Positions 22,080-33,336 of a DNA stretch of 64,000 bases are shown here, one piece after another. The notes below the pieces were generated by a model. It was not told the DNA's origin and did no database searches. It saw nothing but the letters and a program-made list of their open reading frames with translations. Each line of letters begins with the position of its first letter. Position 1 is the first letter of the stretch. A program made the translations under genes and the position numbers. Source of the DNA: Humulus lupulus (lineage: Eukaryota > Streptophyta > Magnoliopsida > Rosales > Cannabaceae); contig NC_084801.1 of assembly GCF_963169125.1 (NCBI RefSeq), positions 78,557,696-78,621,695 on the forward strand. Reading direction: 5' to 3'.

Positions 22080-24470
22080 CTAAGCTCGACCCGCAAATGA
22101 AAGGTGACAACTAGCCCAAGAATGCAATCGAAGATGTATCTTTTTTATGATAATGCCACAGTCACCAGCCTTCCACTTGGTAGGACGGAGAGGGATGCCG
22201 AGATACTTCAATGGAAAAGATCCCTCTTCAATGTTAATACACTCCATAATATCCTTCTTAGTTTCAGCTGTCAAACCACCAAAATAAATATGAGATTTAT
22301 CCAGATTCATAGTTAAGCCTGAAGCTCTACTAAACTGAGAAAAACCATCCCAAAGAATTTGGACAGAGTGAACATTCCCTTTACAGAACAACACAAGATC
22401 GTCAGCAAAGCAGAGACTAACCAAATTCAGATTTTTGCACATGGGATGAAATCTAAAATCCTTATGATGAGAAGCATGAATAAGAAGTCTAGTAAGGTAT
22501 TCCATTACAAGAACAAATAATAAGTATATAGGATCCCCTTGTCTAAGCCTATTTTTTCCAATAAACTTCCCTTGAATCCTTCCATTCAACATAAGAGAGT
22601 AGGTAGTTCCCCGCAGACACACCATAATCCAATGAATAAAAATAGAACGCTTTCAAAAGGTTCTCTAAGAACAGCCAGTCAATAGTATCATAAGCTTTAC
22701 TCAAATAAATTTTCAAATAACACCGCGAGGAGAAATATTCCTCCGCTTATAACCTTTAATAAGATCCTGAAAAATGAAGATGTTATGAGCCAAAGACCGA
22801 TTCTGGACAAAAGCCCCCTGATTTTGGTTAATTAAAACCGGTAACACCCTAGCCAATCTCATACAAATCATTTTCGATATACACTTATAAAGTGTATTGC
22901 AACAAGCAATCGGTCTAAAATCCACTGCCTTAGAAGGATTCTCCACTTTGGGAATGAGAGAAAGAGTTGTATTATTTATCTCATTAGGCAGCTCACCTTT
23001 TTCAAAGAACCCCAAAATAGCATTAGAAATTTCATCTCCAATATCCTTCCATAAGAACTTATAGAAGCCCGCATTAAAACCATTCGGACCTGGACTTTTA
23101 ACAGACTTGATATGAAACAAAGCAACTTTCACATGTTTCTTTGTGAAAGGCTTTAACAGTCCCATCTGTTGATCCAAATTTAAGACAACACCATGAACAA
23201 AAAAATTATGCTGAATAACAGAGGATGCCGAGCTAGAACTTCCCATAATACTTCTAAAATGATGAATAAAGTGACTAATAACATCCTCAAAATTGTCATG
23301 AACCTGACCAAGATCATCTATAAATGAAGTGACCCTATTAGCAATTCTTCTCTGCTTCAAACAAGCATGGAAATAGGCTAAATTCTCGTCGCCAAAGCGA
23401 AGCCAAGTAATTTTGCTCCTCTGCCTTATGAAACTTTCATACATCCTGGACTGAATAGACAATCTAACACCAGCAGTCCAAACAACATCTTGGAGGGACT
23501 CTGAATGAGGATTTTGCTGAAGTGAAAGCTGAGCCTGCTGAAACTGATCCTTAGCAGCTGAAAAATTAATCGTCACATCTCCAATCGCCTCTTTATTGAA
23601 CTTACACAACACATGCTTAAGTCTATCCAATTTCCTCTGCATACAGAACAAGCCTTGAGCATGTAAAGGCTTATACCAGGTGCTCAACACTACACTTCGG
23701 AAGTCCTTATGCTCGGTCCACATGTTATAAAATCTGAAAGGTTTCATTCCCAACAACTCAGTAGCAGCAGATTTAATAAGACAATAACAGTGATCAGAAA
23801 TTAAATCCCAATTAGTTAAAGCTTCAGAATAAGGAAACATGTCCATCCAAGCTTCATTCTTAAAAACCCTGTCCAATTTAGAAAATATTATGGCCCCAGC
23901 CTCCTAATTATTAGTCCAAGTGTAGCGAGAACCAATGGATCGCATCTCATCCGCCAAACCAAGAGCTCTCCACTGTTGAGCATCAGTCATTTCGAACTCA
24001 GTATTAGTACGTCGTCCAATTCGATCATCATAATCAAACACCGCATTGAAGTCACAAGCCATAAGCCACAGCTTCACAGGGAACACCAAAGAAGCTAAAT
24101 CCTGCCAAAGAACTTGCCTTTCCCCTATCGAATTTTTACCATAGACAAAGGTCATACAAACCACCTGACTGCTATCCTTAAAAGTCACTTGGCTGTGAAT
24201 AAATGGTAGATTGACTTGAAGAATATTTATAGAAACCAACCCAGGATGCCACACCAGCAACAATCTACCCTCACAGACTGAGTTGGTATAGTACTCCCAA
24301 CCATGAAAAACACTCATCATAAACTCCTCAACTTTATTACCTCGAAGCTTAGTTTCAAGAAAAGCTCCTAGGCCTACCTTATTGAAATGACAGAAAGATA
24401 AAAGGGACCTTTGTTTATTCTTATTGTTCAAGCCCCTAACATTCCAACTAAGTATAGACTTACCCTCCAT
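22080..24470 (-). pseudogene. LINE ORF2: endonuclease and reverse transcriptase
   Basis: The start ATG at 24470 overlaps the ORF1 stop. The APE-type endonuclease (24470-23904) has SWNVRGLN, ETKL and ACDFNAV. A TAG at 23904-23906, in a position where Gln would fit, stops the frame, which then continues to about 22713 with the RT N-terminal part, including VKSPGPNGFNAGFYK and LIPKVENPSKAVDFRPI. Frame changes near 22713 and 22640 lead into the palm with RQGDP and FADDLVLF (intact catalytic motif, about 22395-22420). A second stop is near 22081. Target-primed reverse transcription would be its role. It is now disabled. Confidence 0.88.
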
Positions 24471-24905
24471 TGAGAATGTTGGTAGAAGTCAATCCCAGTT
24501 TTGTTATCTCCACTGCTCGATCTTGTAGCACTTTGAAAGAATTCAGCAAAGTAGATTTATCAGTAGCAGCAGCTGGTTTCTTGCCTCCAAACTGTTTAGG
24601 AGTTGTCCATTCTGTATCCTTGTCCCTTTGAGAGTTATAGCCCTGTTTAGACATATGTCCCTGCACCTCCTCAATATCAGGACCATTTTTCTTAACCGGA
24701 ATAAGAATATCAGAATTTGAAGTCTCTTTTGTTCCAGACTTATCACGAGCTTCTACTGCAGCAATTGGAGTTTCATCCGAGTTTACTGGGCCTTGTATCA
24801 TTTCTTTTTTCCGCCAAACACCTTCCTGTTTCCTCTTGCAAAAGGCAACAGAATGGCCTAATGCTTTGCAACAGGAGCAATGAGTGGGCTGCCATTCATA
24901 CTCTA

Positions 24906-25936
24906 TGTTGACGGTGAGAACTCGTCAACTAAGTTGAGTTGGAAAAAATTATCAAGTAAAGATAGTCAATAAAAAAGCTGTAGAAATTTAAGTAATAACT
25001 CAAGAACAATGACAGAACAACAATGGAGAAATCAATCTTTCATTCACTCTCAAGCACCTGCTACAGTAAATTTTCCAACCCCCTTTTAGGTGGAGTTAGA
25101 GTTCATTTTATAGTAGGCTCTAATGGCCTTGGGTACATGGTGGTCCAGGGGACCAGATGGTAAACGAGTACACTAACATGAGGGTGGTTCCAGGGGTAGT
25201 GGTGTCGGCTCTGGTACATGGTCAGAGTTCGTGGGAGCACCTCAGCTTTTGTACCCGGTCATGACTCCACTACTTGTCTTGTACGGGTGTCAGAGACATG
25301 GTGGTGGGGTAGCCACTCCTCGTACTATTCCCAATCGCCTCTATTTTTCGGGTACAGGTGTCAGGCATGTCCCTTGATCCTTGCAGGCATGTACGTACCC
25401 CTTTAGAGGTACCTTGTTCGTACTCTTTTTGTCTCTTGTGGGCCACCTTGAACTCTGGCATCATGCACGCGTGGCCCTTGGGATGTGGCCCTTTGGGGCG
25501 AGGCCACTAGGCATGCTTAGTCCTTGGGTGAGGCCCTTTGGGGCGAGGCCACTAGGCACACGTGGCCCTTGGGTCGAGGCCCTTCGGGGCAAGGCCACTG
25601 GGCGTGCTTAGTCCTTGGGCGAGGCCACCCTATGCTTGCATGTTACTTGGGCGTGGCCCTTGAGGGCGAGGCCACTAGGCACATGTGGCCCTTGGGACGA
25701 GGCCCTTTGGGGTGAGGCCACTGGGCGTGCTTAGTCCTTGGGCGAGGCCGCCCTATGCTTGCATGTTACTTGGGCGTGGCCCTTGAGGGCGAGGCCACCT
25801 TGCGCGCGGATCAGGTGGTGTCGCGCGCGGAGCAGGGGTGTCGCAAGGTGCGCGCGCGCGGGTCCTTGGTGGCCCGTGAGGGGCTCTTGGCACTTGTTTT
25901 GGGTCTCCTACAAGTACCAGATTTTTATCATTCACA
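24906..25936 (-). mobile_element. Solo LTR inside LINE ORF1
   Basis: The ends are TGTTGACGG (24906) and ...ATTCACA (25936), with perfect 5-bp TSDs CTCTA at 24901-24905 and 25937-25941. Removal restores the LINE reading frame into the zinc knuckle. A TATA-like box on the minus strand (plus 25106-25113, ATTTTATA) points to minus orientation. The superfamily is not certain; the TGTTGACG/CGTCAACA-type end resembles plant copia LTRs. The right half is a GC-rich tandem array. Confidence 0.85.
25470..25810. repeat. GC-rich tandem repeat within the solo LTR
   Basis: The block 'ggcgtgcttagtccttgggc' starts at 25601 and again at 25724, a period of about 123 bp. Shorter repeats of 'ggcccttggg.cgaggcc' type run through the array. 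It ends in a CG-rich 'gcgcgcgg' run (25800-25862). Reading frames across it are repeat artefacts. Confidence 0.8.
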
Positions 25937-26873
25937 CTCTATTATCTGGTCCATCAGTTGGCCCCGCTCATTGAGAAAACTAATTGTTTTGGGCAAATTT
26001 TCAGAGATCTCCATATCTACTAATACCCTAGCAAATTTCACCATAGATCTGTCTTTAGTGACTTTATCAATCAAAATAGGCTTACCAATTGTACTGACTA
26101 GAGCACTCAGACATTTAACTCCCCAATATTGCAAACCAAGGTCAGGCAACCGAATCCAAACCGGCACAGATTTGACTAGTTTTAGAGTATCCAAATCAGT
26201 TGACCATGGGTGCAAAATGACTGGTTTCCTGTCGAAATGAACAACCCCAGTCTCCAATACCAGATCTCTCATGGCTTCATCTCGAAATTTGACAATTGTA
26301 TAACCCTCATTCATTCGAGCTATCCTCTCAATGCCTAGCTTGCCCCATAACCTCTTAATGAAACCTTCAAACACAAAAAATGGGGGGTTAGCACCCAAAA
26401 CAACACGCACCAAAGCTGAACTCCAAAAAGAAGCTTCAACTTCAATTTCCTCCAAATCCACCTGAGCAATTAACTTTCCCTCACGAAGCATCACTTCTTC
26501 ATAAACCAATCGAGAACCTCCCTTGTGCGCTAAAGATTCTCTAAATTGGGACCAAACATCTTTTGCTTTGTCTTGAAAATCCCTAATAGGGCCTTCCTTC
26601 TCACCTGAACCACAAGGTAGACCAGGGTTATCACCAGGCGTATTGAGATGGAGTTCTTCCCCCAAGTCAGGAAACCCAGTCACTGAGTCTGTGAATACCT
26701 CCTCCAATGCAGCCGATCCAACCTTATCAGAACCACCCAAGTCCTCCTCGCTAGCTGTAGGGATCACTACCGTCGGAGATTGTAAGCCAGGCTTCTGAAT
26801 TGCCTTCTTGCGTCTCGCCATGGAGAGAGAGAAAGCAAAATCGCATGCCTTCGATTTTTCTTTTTAACATCAT

Positions 26874-27940
26874 ATTTTATGATGGATATTATTGATGATT
26901 AGGTAAAATCTTTAATCTATTTTAAACCAAATACAAATGATGAACTGTTTGCTATTCACTCTGTTCTCTTTCTAGGCTCAGATTGACGTGAATTTTTGCA
27001 TTATTGATGGTGTACTGAAACCAAACGCATACTAGACTGGCCCCCAAGTATTCCCCCCATTCAACTGTCAAAGAAATTATTTCATTGTACCAGAGCAATT
27101 TGATATGGTATTTTCTACATTTAATATCTCTTTTCTTTGTTACTGTCTACAATTTGGTTGTTTGTACAAATGAAAAGAATCTTCCCCCAATCTCCATACA
27201 CACATATAAATATATATACACATATATACGACGCAAACCTCAATTTCGATGTTGGTTTAAACAGTATACACCGTAGTAGAAAAAAAAAGTTAATAATTAA
27301 AAGAAAACACCATTCAATAATATATACATATAAATTAAACATGTACGAGCAACCAAAAAGAAATAAAAGATAAAATTAAAGAAACAAAATGCCAGTAATG
27401 TGAGGTTTTGCTGTACAAGAATCACATGGGAAATAGAATTCAATGTCTGATCCAAATGAATAATACAATTCACTGGTCCCAATTTAATCTTAAAAAGATA
27501 TATATATATATATATAAATATATTAATATTAAACTTTATATATACCGCAAGTTCCATTACATCAAATACAAAATTGGTGGAGTTGAGAGCCCCAACTTAC
27601 TTCCATTCAGTCCCTCCACACCCACCTGAAGTCAGTAATGGAAATACTCCACACACATCCCCACTAAAAAAAAATGACGCTCAGTACAGACTCCAAACCA
27701 TGCCATAACATTACATATTTTTAGTAACAAGACTTATCTAGGCAATAATGATCACCGGCCCTAAGATCTTTTTTTTTATTTTTTGAAGATACGACGAGAC
27801 TTAAATTATAAGATACCTAATAGGGACATTACATATATTTATAAGAGCAGAGCGTAAAATTAATTAAAATGCAAATGCAAGGAGCTATATTTTTTATTTC
27901 CAAGTAAGTCCCTACGAGTTTAATTACCACTAGCAAGAGT
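26874..27940. other. 3' flank of the PLATZ gene, AT-rich, no gene seen
   Basis: This lies between the LINE and the PLATZ stop codon. Simple TA-rich runs occur at 27200-27235 and 27495-27545. On the minus strand, AATAAA-like signals at about 27772-27780 could serve as the PLATZ polyadenylation signal, about 160 bp after its stop. Small open frames here have no domain support. Confidence 0.55.
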
Positions 27941-29463
27941 CTAGGAAAGGGGAGCCCTATGAGGAGCACCCTTTCTCCTGCTGCTAAGGGAAAGAACAAT
28001 TCCAGGAAGAAAGCCACTGCCTTTCTTCTTCTTCTTCTTCACAGAATCGGTGGTGGCTGCGGCGGCCGGTTCCCGTGAAATAGCCGAGTTGCTAGAAGCC
28101 TCACGGGAGCCGGATGAGTGCAATGGGTGATGATCTTCCAAAATTGGACCATTTTCATCGTCAGTGACCTCAGAACCATCCATCCTCAATCCCTCGAATT
28201 GAGAAATTGTGAAATCGGACTCATCAAAACGGTAGAGAATTGTTGTCAAATCGTCCCCTTGATTCACCATAAAATCAACCTGCATTAATAATTTTCCACA
28301 TTTTATTAATAAATTTATGGCAACACTTTAAACAGTTGTGGACATACTTACTAGGAATAACAAAAATATTTATTTAAATTGATATACAATGTTGACTTGG
28401 TAATTTTGAATTTTCACTTTTGTATTTTTACAACCAATGGAGGCCCAATACAGTTTACCAAGATGTAGTGTTTTGAATGGAAAAAGGCTAATTAAAACAT
28501 GACCAGACAATAGATTGAGCAAGCACAAACCCCAAGTAGGGTATCTGCATAATTTGCAGATGGAAAAAGCATAAAAACATATCCACGTGGCAAGAATATT
28601 GCTCAATTCAAGGAATATTATTTGTGGATAAATTAAATACGTAAACAAATTAAACCCTAATGACCAAGACCAAGATCATAATTTATATTTTTATAATGGG
28701 AATTAAGAAAATATTTAGTAAAAAAATAATATGTGCTGAACCTTGCATGAGAGAGAGCAGAAGTGAAATGGCTCTTGGAGAATTCGATCACAAGTGAAGC
28801 AAATGTTAGCAGTTCCTTTGCAACTCCTAGACTGTGGCCTTTGATTCAAGAAAATCACTTTGGCACCGTTAATGGTATAAGGCTGCCAAAACCAAATAAT
28901 ATAAAAATTATTACTACTTGTACGTATAATACTTTTCAAGTAAAATTATTAATACTATATAAATGGGCTAAAAACATTATTGAGTTCGTCCAAGTATGAA
29001 TTGTAATTAACACTCACACACATACATATAAATATCAATATAAATATAGGAGGGACTACAACGTATTCTTTTTTTTACAATACCAGTGCATCATTTTTCT
29101 ATTTCGGTACTTGAATAGTTATAATCTCAAATTTTTTTATATGATGGTGAACATTATAACTATCTAGAACATCTTACAAATTTTCAAATTATTCTGAATA
29201 AATTATGGTATCGAATTAGAGTCTAAACTGTTTGTTGCACTCGTGCCTGTTTTTTTTTTTGTACGCGTATAAAATTTGATATTTTGAATTCTGTTTTCAG
29301 CTTCGTAAACTATTCAGAATATATTGAAAATTTACAGAATATTCTAAATAGATACAATGTACACCGTCATATAAAAAAAATTTGAGATTATATCTATTCA
29401 GGGGCCGAAAATAAAAAATTATACACCGATATTGCAAAAAAAAAGAAATACATTGTGATTGTT

Positions 29464-29501
<38 letters not shown>

Positions 29502-31359
29502 AAAGAGTAGGCCCACTTCAATTAATAAACATGACAAATACATATTCCAATTCTACCGTGACATCGTTAGTCAAATTGAAATTATATTCAGCTTTTTTTA
29601 TTTTTCAATAATAAATGAGATTCCTTCAAATTATGATTGTACATGCACCCAAAATTTATAATTTATAACAAAATATTACACACAAACCGTTTAAATTTAG
29701 TAGGACCCGTCTTAAATAAATAAATTTGATTGGTAAAAAATAAATTTATAATTGTGCCTTCACATATAATTAATTTTTTTTTACAAACCTTGGTAGATTG
29801 GAAGTCAAAGATGAAAATTGAAAGTACCTGAATGAAAGAACAGTCGATGAGCTTTTCTAGATCCCCCAATCGAACAACGTCGTGGTAAACATAACGCCTG
29901 ACCTGTCACACAAGCGATCAAACACTCAATTGGCTGCATTGTTTTAATATTTATGGCTTCAATATATGTATATAATTCTTTAAGAATTTCTGGCAATTTA
30001 ATATGCCATAAATAGTCATGATTAATAAGAAGCTTTCATCATCATCACCCTAGGTTTCTTGGGTGACTTTTATTTCTGTGAAAGTTTTTACTGTGGGAAA
30101 TTTAACTCTTCCAGACTACGCATCTCGGCAATATAGGGGAAAATATGAGATGTTTCAAGACAAAAATAACCTCAGTCACGGAACAAACATAAATTAATTA
30201 AGGCCATGTTATAAATATAGCGGAATTTTTGTTTTAAAAATATTTATTTAAAAAAATAAGTTAAGGAAAAATATAATTTGGATTTTTGAAAAATACGGGT
30301 CAAACTTTCGCTTTCTTTGAAAGCAACAGCTGCGTAACCTTTACAGTGGAAATGGATAAAATAAAGAAATCTACTATTAATGGGAAAGAATCCAAATCAA
30401 AAGAGCAGGGTTCAACCCTATACAACAAATAGAAAATTTTGTATGCATTCCAAAGAATTATCCTGAATCATATTGGTATCTTCTCCTTCCTTTCTTCTTG
30501 ACAAAAATAAAGACTCTGTTCAATATATTAAACGTTATTTACATCGTTACAGGAGAAGAAGAAAAAGGACAGAAATGGCAGAATGAGTAGTATAAGTAAA
30601 CAAAGGCGCAATTATGAAAGGAAATAATAGCTTAAAAGAAGCAAAAAGAATGAAATTATTGAAAATTGTACAATAACGGGAAGTTGAGACAAAATATTTT
30701 GAAAATTTCGAACAACTAAAAAAAATTATTAAGAGAAATTCCCAAGAGATCGAACTAGTGCATTGAAAATATACAATAAAACTAGGCAAATACTGTGAAG
30801 AAGAACACTAAATTTTGCTATGAATAAAGCTAAACAATAACAAAAATAATAAATGTAGGAATTGGAAAGAAAGAAATTAAAATTTGCCCAAAAAGTTACC
30901 AAATACCCAGAAATGATTAAAGTTTTAAAAAAAAAACAATTAAGGTTTAAATTTGTTTCATATATCTAACCATAAAATATAATCACAATAACAAGAGAGA
31001 ACTAATAATAATAATAAACAATGAAGGGAAGAACAAAATTGGACTTTCAAAATTAATGGAGGCCATAGATGATGATGATCTTTAAAAAGGAAAAGAGTAG
31101 AGTAGAGAAGAGAAGAGTATAGTAGAGTAAAGAGAGAGAGAGAGAGAACCTGGAGAAGGGGGTGAGAGCGGTGAGAAGGAAGACAGTGGGGGCAAATACT
31201 AAGGCAACAGTGCAAGCAAAAAACGTTCTTCTCGTTCTTCCTGCGATTCTCGTGGACCCCACAACCACCAAAGAATGTCTCAGCCATCAGACCCTCTAGC
31301 CATGCAGGCTTCATATTCGTATCCATACCTGCTCCTGAACCATATACTTCTCTTACCAT
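27941..31359 (-). CDS. PLATZ-family zinc-dependent DNA-binding protein, four exons
   Basis: Four exons join in frame. Exon 1 is 31359-31150 (70 codons, ending ...SHPLLQ), exon 2 is 29902-29828 (25 codons, VRRYVYHDVV...), exon 3 is 28882-28742 (47 codons, PYTINGAKV...) and exon 4 is 28279-27941 with the stop. All introns start GT and end AG. The protein is about 254 aa, in the usual range. Cys/His residues of the family are present: CxLHCCLSICPHCLPSHRSH in exon 1 and CFTCDRILQEPFHFCSLSC in exon 3. The C-terminus has a Ser-rich stretch and KKKKKKG, a possible nuclear signal. PLATZ proteins bind A/T-rich DNA and are generally transcriptional repressors in the nucleus; the target of this one is unknown. 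Start codons at 31326 or 31314 are alternatives. It is flanked by transposons on both sides, but its frame is undamaged. Confidence 0.93.
29046..29470. mobile_element. Fold-back MITE in PLATZ intron 2 (copy 2)
   Basis: Long imperfect terminal inverted repeats: the left arm 29046-29135 ('tacttgaatagttataatct' core) is mirrored by the right arm about 29370-29470. The centre matches the element at 19145-19575. The right end runs into a TA microsatellite (29465-29500), so the TSD cannot be read. It sits inside the 945-bp intron 2 between exons 2 and 3 and does not touch splice sites. Confidence 0.72.
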
Positions 31360-32200
31360 CTCTCTCTCTCTCTTTCTCTCTTCGAATTTCCTTGCTTTCT
31401 TTCTTCTTTCGAGTTATAATATATATATATATATATGTAAATACAAAGAAAGAAAGAGTGAGTGAGAAATATGTATAGAGAGAAGTCGTGCAAGCTAAGA
31501 CCCAGCTGAGAGACGAACTTTCTTTCTCTCTTTCTCTCTCTATAAGCTAGCTTGGTTGAGCTGACACCAGTACTCTCTGAGAGGGGTGTGGTAATGAATA
31601 TTAACGAGTTTATTTTTCTTAATTTCTAGTTTTGCTTTTTCTTTGTTCCAGTGACCTTTCAAAACCCTAAACCAAAGTTCTCTTTTTATAGCAGGGAGGT
31701 TCCAGAATTATTGTCGTTTCTAGAGGAGAGAGAAAGTATTTGTCATTTTATATGGAGAAAGTGTAAAATAAATAAGAAATAAGAAATATATATATGTATA
31801 TAATTAATTTATATTGAAGAAGACAATACTCTCAAGTGAGAAATAATTTTTTTTCAACCAATTGATATTATTAAGAAAGAGATAATAATGACGGGAATGA
31901 TGTTTTTGTAGGATCAGGGCTAAGGACTGCGCTATTTAATGGTACGTATCAATTAATAACTTGATTGAATGTAGACACATCTCTCTCTCTTGCAAAACTT
32001 ATTGTTATTTATTAAGCACGTTTTGTGGAAGGAAAAAATAAACAAAAAAACCAATTGTGGCGTCAAAGTTTCAAAGGGAAACATATCAAAAGGAACCATT
32101 TTATCAAAATGATATATATATATATATATCAATATGTGACTTGTAAATACACCTAAGATTTACCAAAAAATAAGTATATAATGTATCGTTTCATTTAATG
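31360..32200. promoter_or_regulatory. PLATZ 5' region: pyrimidine-rich leader and likely promoter
   Basis: No other gene is seen. On the minus strand the start codon is preceded by a GA-rich leader (plus CT run 31356-31382), then a TA run with TATATA at 31419-31437, and further upstream TATA-like 'ctataag' (plus 31540-31550). More CT/GA runs lie at 31518-31540. The transcription start is inferred only. The region merges into repeat DNA after about 32200. Confidence 0.5.
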
Positions 32201-32224
32201 ACAGAATCAATTATTTTTGCACAA

Positions 32225-33015
32225 GCCAAAAGGAAAACTGCAAAACAGAGATGCATTCGAGCAAAATCTCAAATGGCAAATTTCATATGTTTTGGGCAAA
32301 AATAAAGTTTTCATGATTGTATCACAAAAGTATCGAAACACTATTGATTTTGCATTGAAAATATATCGATTTTACATCGAAAAAGCATCGTTGGGAAAAA
32401 AAAACAAGTTTTCATGATTGCATCACAAAACCATGGAAATACAATTGATTTTGCAAAAAAAAAAGTATTGTTTTGGAAAAAAAAACAAGTTTTCACGATT
32501 TTATCACAAGAGCTTCGAAACATCATCGTTTTTGCATCGAAACACTATCGATTTAGAATCGAAAAACCATTGTTTTGGCAAAAAAAATAAGTTTTCATGA
32601 TTGCATCGCAATAGAATCGAAACACTATCGATTTTTCATCAAAAAAGTATTGTTTTGGCCAAAAATTAAGTTTCATGATTGCATCGCAAGAGCATCGAAA
32701 TTGCATCGAAAAAGCATCGTTTGGCCCAAAAAACCAAGTTTTCATAATTGCATCGCAAGAGTATCGAAACACTATCAATGGAAACTTGATCGTGTTTCGA
32801 TGCTCTTGCGATGCAATCATGAAAACTTAATTTTTGACCAAAATGATGCATTTCCGATGCAAAATCGATGGTGTTTCAATGCTCTTGCGATGCAATCATG
32901 AAAACTTATTTTTTTGGTCAAATCGATGGTGTTTCGATGCTGTTGCGATGCAATAATGAAAACATGATTTTTGGCCAAAACGATGCTTTTTTAATGCAAT
33001 TTCGATGCTCTGCAC
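32225..33015. repeat. CATCGA-rich fold-back repeat array
   Basis: Degenerate units anchored by 'aagttttcatgattgcatc' start at 32305, 32406, 32487, 32589, 32668 and 32736, spaced 68-102 bp. After 32787 the same unit occurs in inverse orientation, at about 32810-32828, 32885-32907 and 32945-32963. The central arms are 42 bp each (32736-32777 and 32787-32828), differ at three positions and are separated by 9 bp. All open frames here come from the repeat itself. Confidence 0.85.
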
Positions 33016-33331
33016 TAAAATTTGAGGAAAACTTTGGAGGTTCATATTTTTTTACTCAAATATCTGTTTCAGATGATTTTTTTTTTAATTTTTGTATTTT
33101 TTCGAGATCTATAAGATTAGAATGAGAGAGAAAGTTTGAGAATAAGAGATGTTAGAGAGAGAGAGAGAGAGAGAGAGTTCACATTGAGAGAGAAAACGAG
33201 TGTTTGAATGTTAGGGGTGTTTTTGTCTAAAAAAATGAAATTGTCATATATTTGGGATAGTAATTTATGTTGGCATATTCAAAAGTTTCACTAAGTTATC
33301 ATGCATATAACATGAAATTTCCCTCCCTAAT
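33016..33331. other. Flank of the fold-back repeat with a GA microsatellite
   Basis: A block around 'ttttttcgagatctataaga' (33097-33116) is shared with 55025-55055 beside the second fold-back repeat. A (GA)n run lies at 33150-33178. No gene is seen. It ends at the Tat element TSD (CTATC, 33332-33336). Confidence 0.6.
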
Positions 33332-33336
33332 CTATC

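Larger units (their letters stand above)
24460..26821 (-). pseudogene. LINE ORF1 (DUF4283 + CCHC knuckle), split by solo LTR
   Basis: The ATG at 26821 opens a frame beginning MARRKKAIQK. The DUF4283-like RNA-binding domain (roughly residues 125-295) includes VLGANPPFFVFEGFIKRLWG, HPWSTDLDTL and SVPVWIRLPDL. The frame runs into the inserted LTR at 25941 and resumes at 24905 with a CCHC knuckle (C-x2-C-x4-H-x4-C, about 24890-24850). It ends at 24460 after an Asp/Lys/Ser-rich tail. Outside the insertion no stop is seen. ORF1 proteins of plant L1 elements bind the element RNA. The insertion alone destroys this one. Confidence 0.85.
20996..26864 (-). mobile_element. L1-type LINE, nearly full length, interrupted by a solo LTR
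   Basis: A non-LTR retrotransposon in minus orientation. It has a poly(A) tail (T run 20996-21003 on the plus strand), ORF2, ORF1 and a short 5' leader. The 9-bp TSD TAACATCAT is present at 20987-20995 and 26865-26873, so both ends are defined. Without the inserted LTR (24906-25936 plus TSD) it is about 4.8 kb. ORF1 and ORF2 overlap by 11 nt. Few lesions are present: two stops and about two frameshifts in ORF2. That indicates a fairly young insertion, older than the solo LTR it contains. Confidence 0.9.

Noticed and set aside
25753..26240. Open frames on both strands around the GC-rich array
   Set aside because: They cross the solo LTR boundary at 25936 and run antisense through LINE ORF1, so they cannot be real genes.
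32217..33125. Several 60-110-codon frames and a CRISPR-like look of regular repeats
   Set aside because: The frames are made of the CATCGA repeat on both strands. Units are degenerate, unequal in spacing and partly inverted, in a plant nuclear context, so this is not a CRISPR array.
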